NCBI GenBank assembly: GCA_002381805.1
Contig: DFXZ01000004.1
Span: forward strand, 868,001-932,000
Origin: Bdellovibrio sp. UBA4095
GTDB lineage: Bacteria; Bdellovibrionota; Bdellovibrionia; Bdellovibrionales; Bdellovibrionaceae
Direction: 5' to 3'
DNA: 64,000 nucleotides
This document shows positions 41,426-50,633 of the stretch, one piece after another; the stretch's first letter is position 1; every line of letters starts with the position of its first letter. The notes beneath the pieces are model-generated. The model searched no databases. It saw only the letters and a list, made by a program, of their open reading frames with translations, and was not told the DNA's origin. The position numbers and the translations under genes were made by a program.

Positions 41426-43972
41426 ATGCTTTTAAGATTAGCTCTTAGAGAGTTGATTCGCAGCTGGCGTTTCGGACTTTTCTTTATTTTCAATCTGAGT
41501 TTAGGTTTGACTGGGTTTGTGGCTCTTCAAGCATTCAATGCGGCACTCGAAAACGAGATTGCTGGTAATGCGAAAGCGATATTGGCTGGCGACGTATCCG
41601 TTTCCGCACGCAGGGAGCTGACGGAAGAAGAGCTCAAAGGAGTGCGCTCGACGTTACCAAGTGGCAGCATTGAATCGAAAACTTACGAGTTCTATGCCAT
41701 GCTGAGTTCAGACAAGGGCAGCCGTCTGGTCTTGGTGAAAGCCGTAGATGACAATTATCCATTATACGGAACCCTTAGTTTAAGTTCTGGAGCGGAGATT
41801 CAAAGCCAGACCGGAAAAGATATTCTAACGTCCGCTTCGGTTTGGGTTTATCCAGAGCTTTTGGGGCAAATAGGATTATCTGTTGGTGACGAAGTTCGCC
41901 TGGGACAACTTAAATTAAAAATAACCGACACAATTGCAAAAGACGAAACTCAGACTTTTCGGGCTACCACCATTGCATCGCGAATTTATATCAATCGCGC
42001 TCTTTTGCCGGATTCGGGTTTGATCCAGTATGGTAGCACTTTCAGCGCAATTCATTTGTTCCAAGTTCCAGAAGAGACCAATGAAAAAGAGCTGCAAGAA
42101 AAGCTCTTTGATAAGCTGGCAGATCCAGCAATCCGAGTAAACACCGCAGATACAGCGGGAGAGGATTCGGGAAGACAACTGGGTTACCTAACCGACTATC
42201 TCGGATTGGTGGCTATTGTTTCGTTATTTATGTCAGCCTTAGGAGCTGCCTATCTTTATCGACTCTTCCTTGGCAGTCGTATGAAAGAAATCGCAATTCT
42301 CAGAACCCTGGGTCTGCAAAGTGGCCAGGCAGTTGGCGTCTATATTCTGCAAGCGGCGATGCTCGGATTCCTGGCGACCATTCCCACACTTGGCTTCGCT
42401 TATCTGGTTCTGCCTTTGCTGGGAGAACTGATCGGCTCTTTGACTTCTTTCGAATTGCATCCGGTGATAGGCGCAGAAACCATTCTTATATGTCTGTTCA
42501 TGGCTGTCTTAGGCAGCTTTATCGTAAGTCTTCCTTTCCTAGTAAAAATATTTGACTTAAGAGCCGCCAAGCTTTTCAGCGAGGAAAAATTCGCGGTCGC
42601 TGAGGGAAGCAAACGCTATTGGACTTTCTTGCCAAGTTTAATACTTTTCTATGGTTTGTCAGTTCATCAGGCGAACTCGTGGAAGATAGGTTCGGCATTT
42701 GCCGGCGCCATGGTGTTCGTTATCATCAGCTTGTTTTTGGTCGGCTACCTGGCGGTTCGTTCTGCAGGGCTTTTGCAAGGGCTGCGTAGCTGGTTCCTGC
42801 GCTTTAGTTTTTTAAGCCTTTCCCGCCGAGCCGGTGCGAGCTTGGCAATTTTCATTGCGCTGGGGACAGGCGCTTTGTTGATTAATATTTTGCCTCAGTT
42901 AAAGAATTCACTTCAGGCAGAGTTTCAAGTGGATTCCGAGAGTAAAGTTCCGTCTCTTTTTATGTTTGATATACAGGACGAGCAACTTCAAGGAATTCAA
43001 GAACTTCTGGCGGATCGAAATATTCTTCCATTGGGGCTTTCTCCAATGGTCAGAGCGCGTATCCTAAAGGTTAATGGCGAGGATTACGAGCGCCAGCTTT
43101 CTTCACAAGTTTTCAAGACGCGAGAGGAAGAGCGCGATGCTCGGTTTAGGAACCGAGGACAGAACCTTTCTTATCGAAGCGAACTTTCAGAGTCCGAAAC
43201 GATCGTCAAAGGACAACCTTTTTCCGGTAAGTTTGATCCAGAAAAAGATAATATCCCCGAGCTTTCGATTGAAAAGAGTTTTGCCGAAAGAATGGATTTA
43301 GAGATCGGTGACGTTATGCAGTTCGATGTTCAAGGAGTGGAGATCGAAGGTAAAATCATCAACTTGCGAAAAGTGAAATGGACCAGCTTTCAACCAAACT
43401 TCTTCATCCTGGTGCAAGATGGGGTGCTGAACGATGCTCCCAAGAATTTCATTATGGCTTTACCTGCAATGGAAGAATCGGTGCGCAGTCAATTTCAGGA
43501 CGAAATGGCTCGGACTTTCTCGAACGTCTCGGTGATCGACGTGGCACGCTCCGTAGATGATGTTCTGGCAACAGCGGAAAAGATGAGCTGGTCTTTAGAG
43601 CTGATGGCGGCTTTGGCACTTATCACGGGGTATATCGTTTTGTTTTCTATCGTTCGCGGGCAGATCAGCATGCGGCGCTGGGAACTGAATATGCTAAAGA
43701 TCCTGGGAGCCTCTTGGAAAGAAGTCGCCGGTTTTATTCTTGTGGAGTTTTCGTTTCTCGCTGCCCTGGCAGCGTTTGCAGGTGCCCTTTTAAGCGTACT
43801 GGTAAGCTACAGCCTGAACTTCTTTATCTTTGAAAGCAGTTTCCAATTCTCTTTATGGCAGCCACTGCTTTCGGTTTTAATTATTACGCTCCTAAGTTTA
43901 TTGATCGCTTTCCTTGCCAGCTTAGATATTGTAAAAGAAAGTGCGCTAAGTATTTTACGCGAGGATAAATAG
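41426..43972 (+). CDS. ybbP: FtsX-family ABC permease, YbbP-like
   Basis: An 848-residue inner-membrane protein with two FtsX core domains: a first TM helix (FGLFFIFNLSLGLTGFVALQ), a periplasmic region of about 220 residues, then SLFMSALGAAYLYRLFLGSR with MKEIAILRTLGLQSG, and a C-terminal RRWELNMLKILGASWKE before its last helices. It is the partner of YbbA and probably exports or extracts a lipid or lipoprotein substrate handled with TesA. Start ATG at 41426 abuts the ATPase stop. Confidence 0.92.
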   Translation: MLLRLALRELIRSWRFGLFFIFNLSLGLTGFVALQAFNAALENEIAGNAKAILAGDVSVSARRELTEEELKGVRSTLPSGSIESKTYEFYAMLSSDKGSRLVLVKAVDDNYPLYGTLSLSSGAEIQSQTGKDILTSASVWVYPELLGQIGLSVGDEVRLGQLKLKITDTIAKDETQTFRATTIASRIYINRALLPDSGLIQYGSTFSAIHLFQVPEETNEKELQEKLFDKLADPAIRVNTADTAGEDSGRQLGYLTDYLGLVAIVSLFMSALGAAYLYRLFLGSRMKEIAILRTLGLQSGQAVGVYILQAAMLGFLATIPTLGFAYLVLPLLGELIGSLTSFELHPVIGAETILICLFMAVLGSFIVSLPFLVKIFDLRAAKLFSEEKFAVAEGSKRYWTFLPSLILFYGLSVHQANSWKIGSAFAGAMVFVIISLFLVGYLAVRSAGLLQGLRSWFLRFSFLSLSRRAGASLAIFIALGTGALLINILPQLKNSLQAEFQVDSESKVPSLFMFDIQDEQLQGIQELLADRNILPLGLSPMVRARILKVNGEDYERQLSSQVFKTREEERDARFRNRGQNLSYRSELSESETIVKGQPFSGKFDPEKDNIPELSIEKSFAERMDLEIGDVMQFDVQGVEIEGKIINLRKVKWTSFQPNFFILVQDGVLNDAPKNFIMALPAMEESVRSQFQDEMARTFSNVSVIDVARSVDDVLATAEKMSWSLELMAALALITGYIVLFSIVRGQISMRRWELNMLKILGASWKEVAGFILVEFSFLAALAAFAGALLSVLVSYSLNFFIFESSFQFSLWQPLLSVLIITLLSLLIAFLASLDIVKESALSILREDK

Positions 43973-43977
43973 GATTG

Positions 43978-44994
43978 ATGACCCCGAATGAAGGTTTGGC
44001 TAAAGCCAAAAGAATTCTAGAAGAAGGGGGAGTCGTTGGACTTCCCACTGAAACTGTATATGGTTTGGCAGCTCGTATCGATATGCCTTCAGCGATCAAA
44101 AGAATATTCACGACCAAAGAGCGCCCTTTCTTCGACCCATTGATCGTCCATGTAGCCTCGATCGAACAAGCCAAAAAGGTGACAGCCTATTGGGGGCCAG
44201 CCTCCCAAGCATTGGCAGAGCAGTTTTGGCCTGGTCCATTGACTTTAATTCTTCCACGAGATCCCTCAGTGAACTCAATGATTACGTCGGGCCTTGATTC
44301 GGTGGGGATACGCATGCCCAATCATCCTTTGGCACTGGCATTAATTGAAGAAGTCGGGGTCCCCTTGGCGGCACCCAGCGCTAATAAATTCGGAAGAACT
44401 TCACCGACTTCGCCCAGTCACGTCCGTCTGGAGTTCAAAGAAGAAAATGTATTTGTCCTTGATGGGGGGGAATGCCAGATTGGCATAGAGTCGACTGTGC
44501 TTCTGGTGCGACATCGTCCTGACAAGGTAGAGCTTTCCATTTTGCGACGAGGACATGTCCTTCGCTCTGAAATAGAACGAGTTCTAACGGATGGTAGCTT
44601 CAAGTTTGAGTTTATCGACATTGTAGACAAACGAGAGTCGCCCGGCCATATGAAGCATCATTATATGCCACCAATTCCCTTGATCGTTTGTCGAAGTCAG
44701 GACCGTACGGAACCCGACATTCTAAATGAAGTGAATCAGAAATTAGCCCTGCTTCCTGATGAAATCGAAAATGTAAAGATTCAGAAGCCTGCTGGTGGCA
44801 TTCGCTCCTGCCAAAAGTTAACGCTTTCTGCAGATCCAGTTTTAGCGGCACGGGAGTTTTACAGTAAGCTTCGTGAGTCTGCTGAAAGAGGTGCGGATTG
44901 CATTCTCTTCTATCAGGAACCAGAACATCGCGGAGAAAGATGGGATTCACTTTTTGATCGCATTAATAAGGCAGCTTCTTTAATAATTGGTTAA
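43978..44994 (+). CDS. L-threonylcarbamoyladenylate synthase (Sua5/TsaC family)
   Basis: Makes the activated intermediate for the t6A base modification of tRNA. The N-terminal YrdC/Sua5 domain shows GGVVGLPTETVYGLAARID, FTTKERPFFDPLIVHV, FWPGPLTLILPR and APSANKFGRTSPTS. A C-terminal Sua5 domain follows (SPGHMKHHYMPPIPL then RRG-like positions), making it the long Sua5 form (338 residues). I use ATG at 43978 over TTG at 43975. It follows ybbP by five bases and is likely part of that operon. Confidence 0.93.
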   Translation: MTPNEGLAKAKRILEEGGVVGLPTETVYGLAARIDMPSAIKRIFTTKERPFFDPLIVHVASIEQAKKVTAYWGPASQALAEQFWPGPLTLILPRDPSVNSMITSGLDSVGIRMPNHPLALALIEEVGVPLAAPSANKFGRTSPTSPSHVRLEFKEENVFVLDGGECQIGIESTVLLVRHRPDKVELSILRRGHVLRSEIERVLTDGSFKFEFIDIVDKRESPGHMKHHYMPPIPLIVCRSQDRTEPDILNEVNQKLALLPDEIENVKIQKPAGGIRSCQKLTLSADPVLAAREFYSKLRESAERGADCILFYQEPEHRGERWDSLFDRINKAASLIIG

Positions 44995-45092
44995 GCTGAC
45001 CTGATGAATTCTCAACAGAAGGCTGTAGGACTTCTGACAATTAGTAAAATTTGAATCGGTTAAGCTGGAGTTGATTAAAAAAGGGGGACTTT

Positions 45093-45956
45093 TTGATCAA
45101 CTCACTAGCTTACGCAAGTTTAGAAAAGGTTTCGGGAAATCTTCACTCTTTTTACCAGCTGCGATTGAACAGAATCCATCGATTTAAACCCAAAATTGAA
45201 ATACATACCGATGTCGGGCCCTTCGTGATGAAAACGGTCACGACGGTTGACGAACTTAAAGAAGCTTTGGCTTTGCGCTATGAAGTATTTCAGAAAGAAA
45301 TGATCGGGAAAAAAGCGTCTACAGGAATCGACGTGGACGAATATGATTTTGACTGTGATCACTTGATTGTTAAGGATAAGCGGTCAGATAGAATCGTAGG
45401 AACCTACAGACTTAATTGTTCGTTGTTCACTAACAACTTTTATTCTGCCCGAGAGTTTGTCTTGGCCCCTGTGTTTCGCCAACCTGGAACAAAATTGGAA
45501 CTCGGCAGAGCCTGCATTCATAAAGATTTCCGCCGTGGTGTTTTAATATCCTTGTTGTGGAGAGGTATTGCTGAATATATGGCTGCCGCTGATGCACAAA
45601 TCTTATTTGGTTGTGCTACTGTCATGACAGATGATCCTCGTGAATCAGCTCTGTTGACCAGATACTTCGAAGAAGAAGGTCGCATGATAACAGGCCCCAG
45701 AGTCCGACCTACTTTGCCGTACACGATGCCGATGCTATCTTACTTTTTGGACGAGTTTAGGAGTCCTTTGAGTGCCGAACAAAAAGCCGCGGCAGAAGAG
45801 CTTCTGCCACCTCTGTGCCGTACTTATCTAAAGATTGGCGCGGCAATAGGCGGCGAACCAGCGTGGGATCGTGAGTTCAGCTGCATAGATTTTCTAACAG
45901 TTTTGGACCGGCAGGATTTGAACAAGACGCTTTGGAAGCGCTACAAGTTGCAGTAA
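45093..45956 (+). CDS. OlsB-like GNAT N-acyltransferase
   Basis: A 287-residue acyltransferase with GNAT-type acyl carrier recognition of the ornithine-lipid/hemolysin family: FVMKTVTTVDELKEALALRY, VFQKEMIG, DEYDFDCDHLIVKDK, TYRLNCSLF, LELGRACIHKDFRRG and LFGCATVMTDDPRE. OlsB adds 3-hydroxyacyl groups to ornithine, the first step of ornithine lipid synthesis; the acyl acceptor here is not proved. TTG at 45093 after GGGGGA is the likely start. No OlsA homologue is adjacent. Confidence 0.85.
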   Translation: MINSLAYASLEKVSGNLHSFYQLRLNRIHRFKPKIEIHTDVGPFVMKTVTTVDELKEALALRYEVFQKEMIGKKASTGIDVDEYDFDCDHLIVKDKRSDRIVGTYRLNCSLFTNNFYSAREFVLAPVFRQPGTKLELGRACIHKDFRRGVLISLLWRGIAEYMAAADAQILFGCATVMTDDPRESALLTRYFEEEGRMITGPRVRPTLPYTMPMLSYFLDEFRSPLSAEQKAAAEELLPPLCRTYLKIGAAIGGEPAWDREFSCIDFLTVLDRQDLNKTLWKRYKLQ

Positions 45957-45989
45957 ATAAAAAGCATGGCAGGGCTAAAGAAGCTCTGC
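45957..45989 (-). terminator. Terminator between converging genes
   Basis: GCAGGGCT and AGCTCTGC (one G-U) enclose a five-base loop. On the minus strand the stem is followed by CATGC and a TTTTTATTT tract. The stem overlaps the last codons and stop of the secreted-protein gene at 45975. Confidence 0.6.
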
Positions 45990-47111
45990 TGCAATTCGAT
46001 TGAATTCTTTGAGTTGAGATTGCGCCTCATTATAGAGCTCACCAGGATTGTTCAGTTGATCTCTGGTGATATCGATTTCAAAGTACTTATCGGATAGGGC
46101 GGGGGCGAACTCTCTGTGCGCCATTTCCGCGAGTCCGTTGGCTGGATATCTCTTAAGAAACTTTCCTAAAAAATCATAAGGAGTGGTTTCTCCAAGAAAG
46201 GCATGATCCAAGGACTCTTGTACTTCGTTCATAATCTTGTGGAGATTTTCTGATTTCATTCTTACAGTGGAGCCAAAGAGATTTCCTGTGGATAGGTCAA
46301 TGCGCTCTACGAGTTCGGGAAGATGATTTTCGTTAAGAACTTTAAAAAGATCTGCATACTGTCGTGAGTGAGTCGATTGTTCTTTTACGAAACGATGAAA
46401 CTCAAGAAAGACCTGGGCTCGGCTCTGCAGAGCTTTTGTGAAGAAAGATGGCGTCACCAAACTGGAATAAAAATGATAGTTCAGGTCATGCTCAAAAAGA
46501 TGACCCTCTTTGGAGATCGGCAACTCTGCGCGGGCCGCGAAATTTTGAAGATACTGTAGCCCTGAAAGTATATTCCCTCCAGTTTCATAAAAATTAATAA
46601 GCTTATAGTCGGGAATCTTTTGCTTCATCTTGGATTCGAGATGAGCCAAAACGCGGTGACCATTAGCTGGGGTCGGCACCTGAATGTAAAAAACCTCTGG
46701 CGAAACGGCGTCTACGCTCTGGCCCTGGCGATTAAGCGCGTTGATCCCTAGCATTTCTTTGAGGGCGGCTGGCAGATATTGGGCGCCCCAGCGGATATCT
46801 CCGGGTTTGTCTGGATTTATCTGGAAATCATGCCACTCTGCTGGCTCTGAAAGGCTTTTTCTTAGTAAGCGCTTCTTTTCGACGGTTTTTCGTTGCACCG
46901 TAATGAACTCTTGTCCTAAACGCCCTTTGCCAGAATGAACCTGTTCAAGATGGTGGCTTTGAAAAGGAGTCACCGGAGCTGCGACATGATTCAGGAACAC
47001 CGGCCCACAGCTAAGTTGAGCATTTGCAGCGGGACCAGTCTGTACCGTCAATGCAAACAGAAGAAGGGAGAGTCTTTTAGTAATTTTTAGTGCCCGAGCC
47101 TGGTAAATCAT
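45975..47111 (-). CDS. Secreted protein of unknown function
   Basis: A 378-residue protein with a signal peptide (ITKRLSLLLFALTVQTGPAA, cleavage after ANA). The mature part starts QLSCGPVF and is His/Leu-rich with long helices (YLQNFAARAELPISKEGHLF). No cysteine pairs, repeats or catalytic motif are evident. I do not recognise it. ATG at 47111 has no strong ribosome-binding site. Divergent from purF across 320 bases. Confidence 0.65.
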   Translation of the reverse strand: MIYQARALKITKRLSLLLFALTVQTGPAANAQLSCGPVFLNHVAAPVTPFQSHHLEQVHSGKGRLGQEFITVQRKTVEKKRLLRKSLSEPAEWHDFQINPDKPGDIRWGAQYLPAALKEMLGINALNRQGQSVDAVSPEVFYIQVPTPANGHRVLAHLESKMKQKIPDYKLINFYETGGNILSGLQYLQNFAARAELPISKEGHLFEHDLNYHFYSSLVTPSFFTKALQSRAQVFLEFHRFVKEQSTHSRQYADLFKVLNENHLPELVERIDLSTGNLFGSTVRMKSENLHKIMNEVQESLDHAFLGETTPYDFLGKFLKRYPANGLAEMAHREFAPALSDKYFEIDITRDQLNNPGELYNEAQSQLKEFNRIAAELL

Positions 47112-47252
47112 GATTTGCTTACATAGCAGGGACCGTTCCAGCTCAAATAGGATCTATTGCGAGCTGCCGCTTCATATTTTGATCGTTCGCCCAAAAATGT
47201 CACTTGAATGTCAGGGCCGAAGCGTCGAATTGTCAGGATTCGGTCAGGGCTC

Positions 47253-47281
47253 TTGACCAAACTCTAAAATGACCGATAGCT
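47253..47281 (+). promoter_or_regulatory. Candidate purF promoter
   Basis: TTGACC (47253-47258), a 17-base spacer and ATAGCT (47276-47281) resemble a sigma-70 promoter; the -10 box is poor. It would place the start of transcription near 47288, giving a leader of about 144 bases. The remaining part of the 320-base gap 47112-47431 shows no gene and no recognised riboswitch. Confidence 0.35.
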
Positions 47282-47382
47282 TGTGCCAATATGATTTTGC
47301 GTCAGTTTCCTCATGAAAATTCGCGCTACTTCTCGTGCAGATACCCAAGAGGGTGTAGGAATCCAAATTTAAATAATATCTT

Positions 47383-47415
47383 AAACGGTGTCCATGCGAC
47401 GCCGTTTTTGTTTTT
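47383..47415 (+). terminator. Intrinsic terminator in the purF leader (candidate attenuator)
   Basis: Stem AAACGGTGTC/GACGCCGTTT (10 bp, one G-U) with loop CATGC and tail TTTTTGTTTTT. It ends one base before the purF Shine-Dalgarno AAGGGG, 17 bases before the start codon. The gene upstream is on the other strand, so this terminator can only act on the purF transcript. Confidence 0.8.
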
Positions 47416-47431
47416 AAGGGGAATGTGATCC

Positions 47432-48889
47432 ATGTGTGGAATCGTTGGCTTAATTGGTGAGCCTAAAGCAGGTCCGAAACTTTACCCCGCACTCTTTGCT
47501 CTCCAGCACCGCGGACAGGATGCCGCAGGCATCCTGAGTTATGATTTCGAGCGATCTCAATTTCATCTCGAAAAAGATTTGGGCCTGGTCCAAGATATTT
47601 TCACAGAGGAACGGCAAAATCGCCTGAAGGGTTCGATGGCACTGGGACACACTCGATATTCCACGATCGGAACGGTCGACAAGGAGGACTTGCAGCCCTT
47701 GTTCCTAAGTTATCCCTACGGCATTGGTATGATTCACAACGGTAACGTCACGAATTATGATGAAGTTGTTGATGATCTTCGCAAGAGCAAGCAACGGTGG
47801 ACGTTCAGCCGAAACGATTTAGAGATATTACTGCATATGACAGCAGTCGGTTTGACCTCGGCCAAGGAGGCCGAAACACTTTCCCAAAAAATGGCCACTG
47901 CGATTCGCGAGCTTCTTGTTAAAGTTGAAGGCGCGTATAGCGCAATAGGTATGTTGGCTGATCAAGGAATGTTTGCATTCAGTGACAGCCATGGGATTCG
48001 ACCTCTTCTTGTGGGACGCAAGAAGGTAGGTGACAAGTTCAGCTATTGTTTTGCTTCCGAAAAACAAGTTTTCTTTGGGCTGGGCTACGAATACTGGAGA
48101 GATCTTCAGCCAGGAGAGTTGATTCTTGTCGATAAAGAGTTGAACTTTTATTCTTTCGAGTTGAGTAAAAAAGAAGCTCGCCCATGTATGTTTGAATGGA
48201 TCTATTTTGCAGGATCAGAAACAGAATGGCATGGGCGACCTGTTTATGATGTGCGCTTGAACCTGGGGCGCATTCTAGCAGAAGAGTGTCAGAAAAAAGG
48301 TCTGGAGATTGATGTGGTGGCGCCCGTTCCAGACACCTCTCGTGCCGCGGCCTGCCGTTTGGCGGAGGTTCTACAAAAACCCTATCGTGAAGTTCTTATT
48401 AAGAACAGATATGTGCAAAGAAGCTTCATTGTGAATCAACCAGAGCTTCGCAAAATGATGGTCAACCTTAAGCTTTCTCCCGTAGAAAGCGAGATTCGTG
48501 GAAAAAAAATTCTATTGGTTGATGATAGTATCGTCCGCGGCACGACATCAGCTCGCATCATTCGATTGCTAAGGGACTCTGGCGCAGAAAAGGTTTATCT
48601 AGCTAGTACCTGCCCTCCAATTCGCAATCCATGTTTTTACGGAATTGATTTTCCAGAGGGAAAATCTCTTATAGCCCACGAAAAAAGCGAAGCTGAAATC
48701 GAAGAGTTTTTAGGTGTCGATGGCTTAGTTTATCTTCCATTAGAACGCTTGCAAGAAGGACTTGGACTGAAGAGCTTCTGCAGTGCTTGTTTGGACGGGG
48801 ACTACCCCGTACCTGTGTCTACAGAGAGTTTTATGAAAACCAGAAATCATAATATCGGTGGCGACGGAAAAAGTGAGGTTCCATTATGA
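47432..48889 (+). CDS. purF: Amidophosphoribosyltransferase
   Basis: First committed step of purine synthesis: PRPP plus glutamine gives phosphoribosylamine. The N-terminal nucleophile is Cys2 (MCGIVGLIGE), with glutaminase residues in RHGRGD-like LQHRGQDAAGILS and GHTRYSTIG. The PRPP-binding loop is ILLVDDSIVRGTTSARII (about 365) and the C-terminal part has CPPIRNPCFYGID. Length 485 is usual. It heads a ten-gene operon and overlaps purE by four bases. Confidence 0.97.
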   Translation: MCGIVGLIGEPKAGPKLYPALFALQHRGQDAAGILSYDFERSQFHLEKDLGLVQDIFTEERQNRLKGSMALGHTRYSTIGTVDKEDLQPLFLSYPYGIGMIHNGNVTNYDEVVDDLRKSKQRWTFSRNDLEILLHMTAVGLTSAKEAETLSQKMATAIRELLVKVEGAYSAIGMLADQGMFAFSDSHGIRPLLVGRKKVGDKFSYCFASEKQVFFGLGYEYWRDLQPGELILVDKELNFYSFELSKKEARPCMFEWIYFAGSETEWHGRPVYDVRLNLGRILAEECQKKGLEIDVVAPVPDTSRAAACRLAEVLQKPYREVLIKNRYVQRSFIVNQPELRKMMVNLKLSPVESEIRGKKILLVDDSIVRGTTSARIIRLLRDSGAEKVYLASTCPPIRNPCFYGIDFPEGKSLIAHEKSEAEIEEFLGVDGLVYLPLERLQEGLGLKSFCSACLDGDYPVPVSTESFMKTRNHNIGGDGKSEVPL

Positions 48890-49596
48890 AGATTCAAGTG
48901 ATGTTTGGCAGTTTAAGTGATGAAAGAGTTTATGCTCCGCTAACGAAGTCATTGCAAAAATGCGGCGAAGCTAAAATGGATGTGGCATCAGCTCACCGTG
49001 ATCCTGATAAGGTTCGCGACATCGTTCAGAATGGTGGAGCTGACGTTTTTGTAGCAGGAGCGGGCTTGGCGGCACACCTGCCTGGCGTCGTTGCGTCTCT
49101 GACGACGAAGCCTGTGTTCGGTATTGCTGTCAACGGCGCTTTCGCGGGACTGGATTCTTTCTTATCTATAGTTCAAATGCCAAAAGGCGTCCCAGTGATG
49201 GCGGTGACAGAAGAGAATGCAGATAGCGTTGCCGATCTGCTGGTGCATTGGCAAAATCTTCCGACCGATAGGATTTGCCTCCACTGGAGTCGGGATCAGG
49301 AATCGTCTGCACCGGTAAACTCGGCTCTAGAGAAAATTAAGGAACTGAGCGGAGTAACAGTAGAATGGGTTCCGGCAGACCATTCAATGGGTCTTGGACA
49401 AATCATCACGCCTAGCGAATCTCCGAGCATGATGGGACTGAATATTCTTGTCTGTGAGAAATCGCAACTTCAGAACACAAACCTCGCCCTAGACTTTTTC
49501 TCGAAAGCAAAAATGATGGGCGCTTGGGTCGGTGCTAACAATGTGGATAATTTAGTATTGCAGTGGAAAAAGCTGGTTCAGCTTAAGGGGAAATAA
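48886..49596 (+). CDS. purE: PurE-like phosphoribosylaminoimidazole carboxylase with C-terminal extension
   Basis: The N-terminal 150 residues are PurE-like: MFGSLSDERVYAPLTKSL, VASAHRDPDKVRDIV (His in SAHR), VFVAGAGLAAHLPGVVAS and AGLDSFLSIVQMPKGVPV. The SAHR form is that of class I enzymes, which need PurK; no purK is in the window. Residues about 155-236 have no PurE counterpart (usual length 160-170): a second block with ICLHWSRDQ, LGQIITPSES and LNILVCEKSQLQ. The extension is present in frame and translated. Overlaps purF and purC. Confidence 0.88.
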   Translation: MKIQVMFGSLSDERVYAPLTKSLQKCGEAKMDVASAHRDPDKVRDIVQNGGADVFVAGAGLAAHLPGVVASLTTKPVFGIAVNGAFAGLDSFLSIVQMPKGVPVMAVTEENADSVADLLVHWQNLPTDRICLHWSRDQESSAPVNSALEKIKELSGVTVEWVPADHSMGLGQIITPSESPSMMGLNILVCEKSQLQNTNLALDFFSKAKMMGAWVGANNVDNLVLQWKKLVQLKGK

Positions 49597-50633
49597 TGAA
49601 ACTAGTTTATAAAGGATCTGTAAAAGATCTTTATCAGCAAGGTGATGCACTATTCTTCGAATACAGTAATCGCTACTCCATTTTTGACTGGGGCGAAATG
49701 CCCGATGAGATTCCCTTGAAAGGGCAGGCCCTGGCATCCATGGCGGCTTCTTTCTTTGAATATCTTTCTGCGCAAGGATTTGGATCTCACTATATCGCGG
49801 CCACAAGTCCGACCTCCATACAAGTGCAACCCGTTCAAGTTCTTCGTCCGAATTGGAAAAACGGTAAGTACGACTATTCGATGTATGCAGATAGACCGAC
49901 TTCTACACTGGTTCCTCTAGAAGTAATTTTTAGACGCTTTCTTGGCCAGGGGAACTCTCTTGAGGGTCGCCTGAAAAGGAACCCGTCCTATTTGGCTGAC
50001 TTGGGGTTGGATCAAATACCGACGGCTGCAAACTCATTTGATCCGGCACTCATTGAAGTTTCGACTAAGCTCGAAACTTCGGATCGATATCTGACGCGTT
50101 CAGAAATTACCGATATGAATGTTTTATCTGATGCTGAGTTTAAAGCGATGCGCGAACAGACTCAGGCGATTGTTCGTCTTTTAGAAAAGCTGTTTTCCTC
50201 GTTCGGTGTGAAGCTGTGGGACGGAAAGCTGGAGTTCGCATTCGGCAAGGAGGGATCTTCCGGTCAGAGAGATTTGCTTCTTGTGGACTCAATAGGTCCT
50301 GATGAGCTGCGCTTAACTTATGAAGGTCTTCCTCTATCAAAAGAATTCTTAAGACAGCTTTATTCTGATAGCTCTTGGAGTCAGGCTGTGAAGAAGTCAA
50401 AAGAGATGGCAGCAGAGAGAAAGTCTCAGGACTGGAAGGGCATCTGTCAAAATGAACTTAAAGAACAGCCCCTGCCTTTGACTAAAGAACAAATAGAGGT
50501 GAGCTCATTGCTTTACCAAGCTTTGGCAAACGAAGTTGCGTCCACCGTAGGGCGCTCAAAACCATTTGCTGAAGAAATGAACTTAAAAGCTTGGCACAGG
50601 AAAGTTCAAGAGCTTGAAGGAAAGACTCGATGA
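49596..50633 (+). CDS. purC: SAICAR synthetase
   Basis: Joins aspartate to CAIR. Starts KLVYKGSVKDLYQQGDALF (ATP-binding strand pair as YxGSVKDL), with DWGEMPDEIPLKGQALASMA, then VPLEVIFRRFL, LWDGKLEFAFG and LLLVDSIGPDELRL. At 345 residues it is longer than the 240-residue bacterial form and closer to the 300-residue type; the central LVPLEVIFR and the metal/ATP motif DSIGPDE are intact. ATG at 49596 overlaps the purE stop by one base; it overlaps purD by four. Confidence 0.92.
   Translation: MKLVYKGSVKDLYQQGDALFFEYSNRYSIFDWGEMPDEIPLKGQALASMAASFFEYLSAQGFGSHYIAATSPTSIQVQPVQVLRPNWKNGKYDYSMYADRPTSTLVPLEVIFRRFLGQGNSLEGRLKRNPSYLADLGLDQIPTAANSFDPALIEVSTKLETSDRYLTRSEITDMNVLSDAEFKAMREQTQAIVRLLEKLFSSFGVKLWDGKLEFAFGKEGSSGQRDLLLVDSIGPDELRLTYEGLPLSKEFLRQLYSDSSWSQAVKKSKEMAAERKSQDWKGICQNELKEQPLPLTKEQIEVSSLLYQALANEVASTVGRSKPFAEEMNLKAWHRKVQELEGKTR

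Noticed and set aside
47281..47330. Purine riboswitch in the purF leader (CAATATG followed by AGTTTC)
   Set aside because: The fixed spacing and the TTTCTACC and ACTAT elements of the purine aptamer are missing, so the similarity is superficial.
48886..49596. Class II PurE explaining the absence of purK
   Set aside because: The SAHR form is that of class I enzymes; class II usually has SAHK. So missing purK is more likely because it lies elsewhere.
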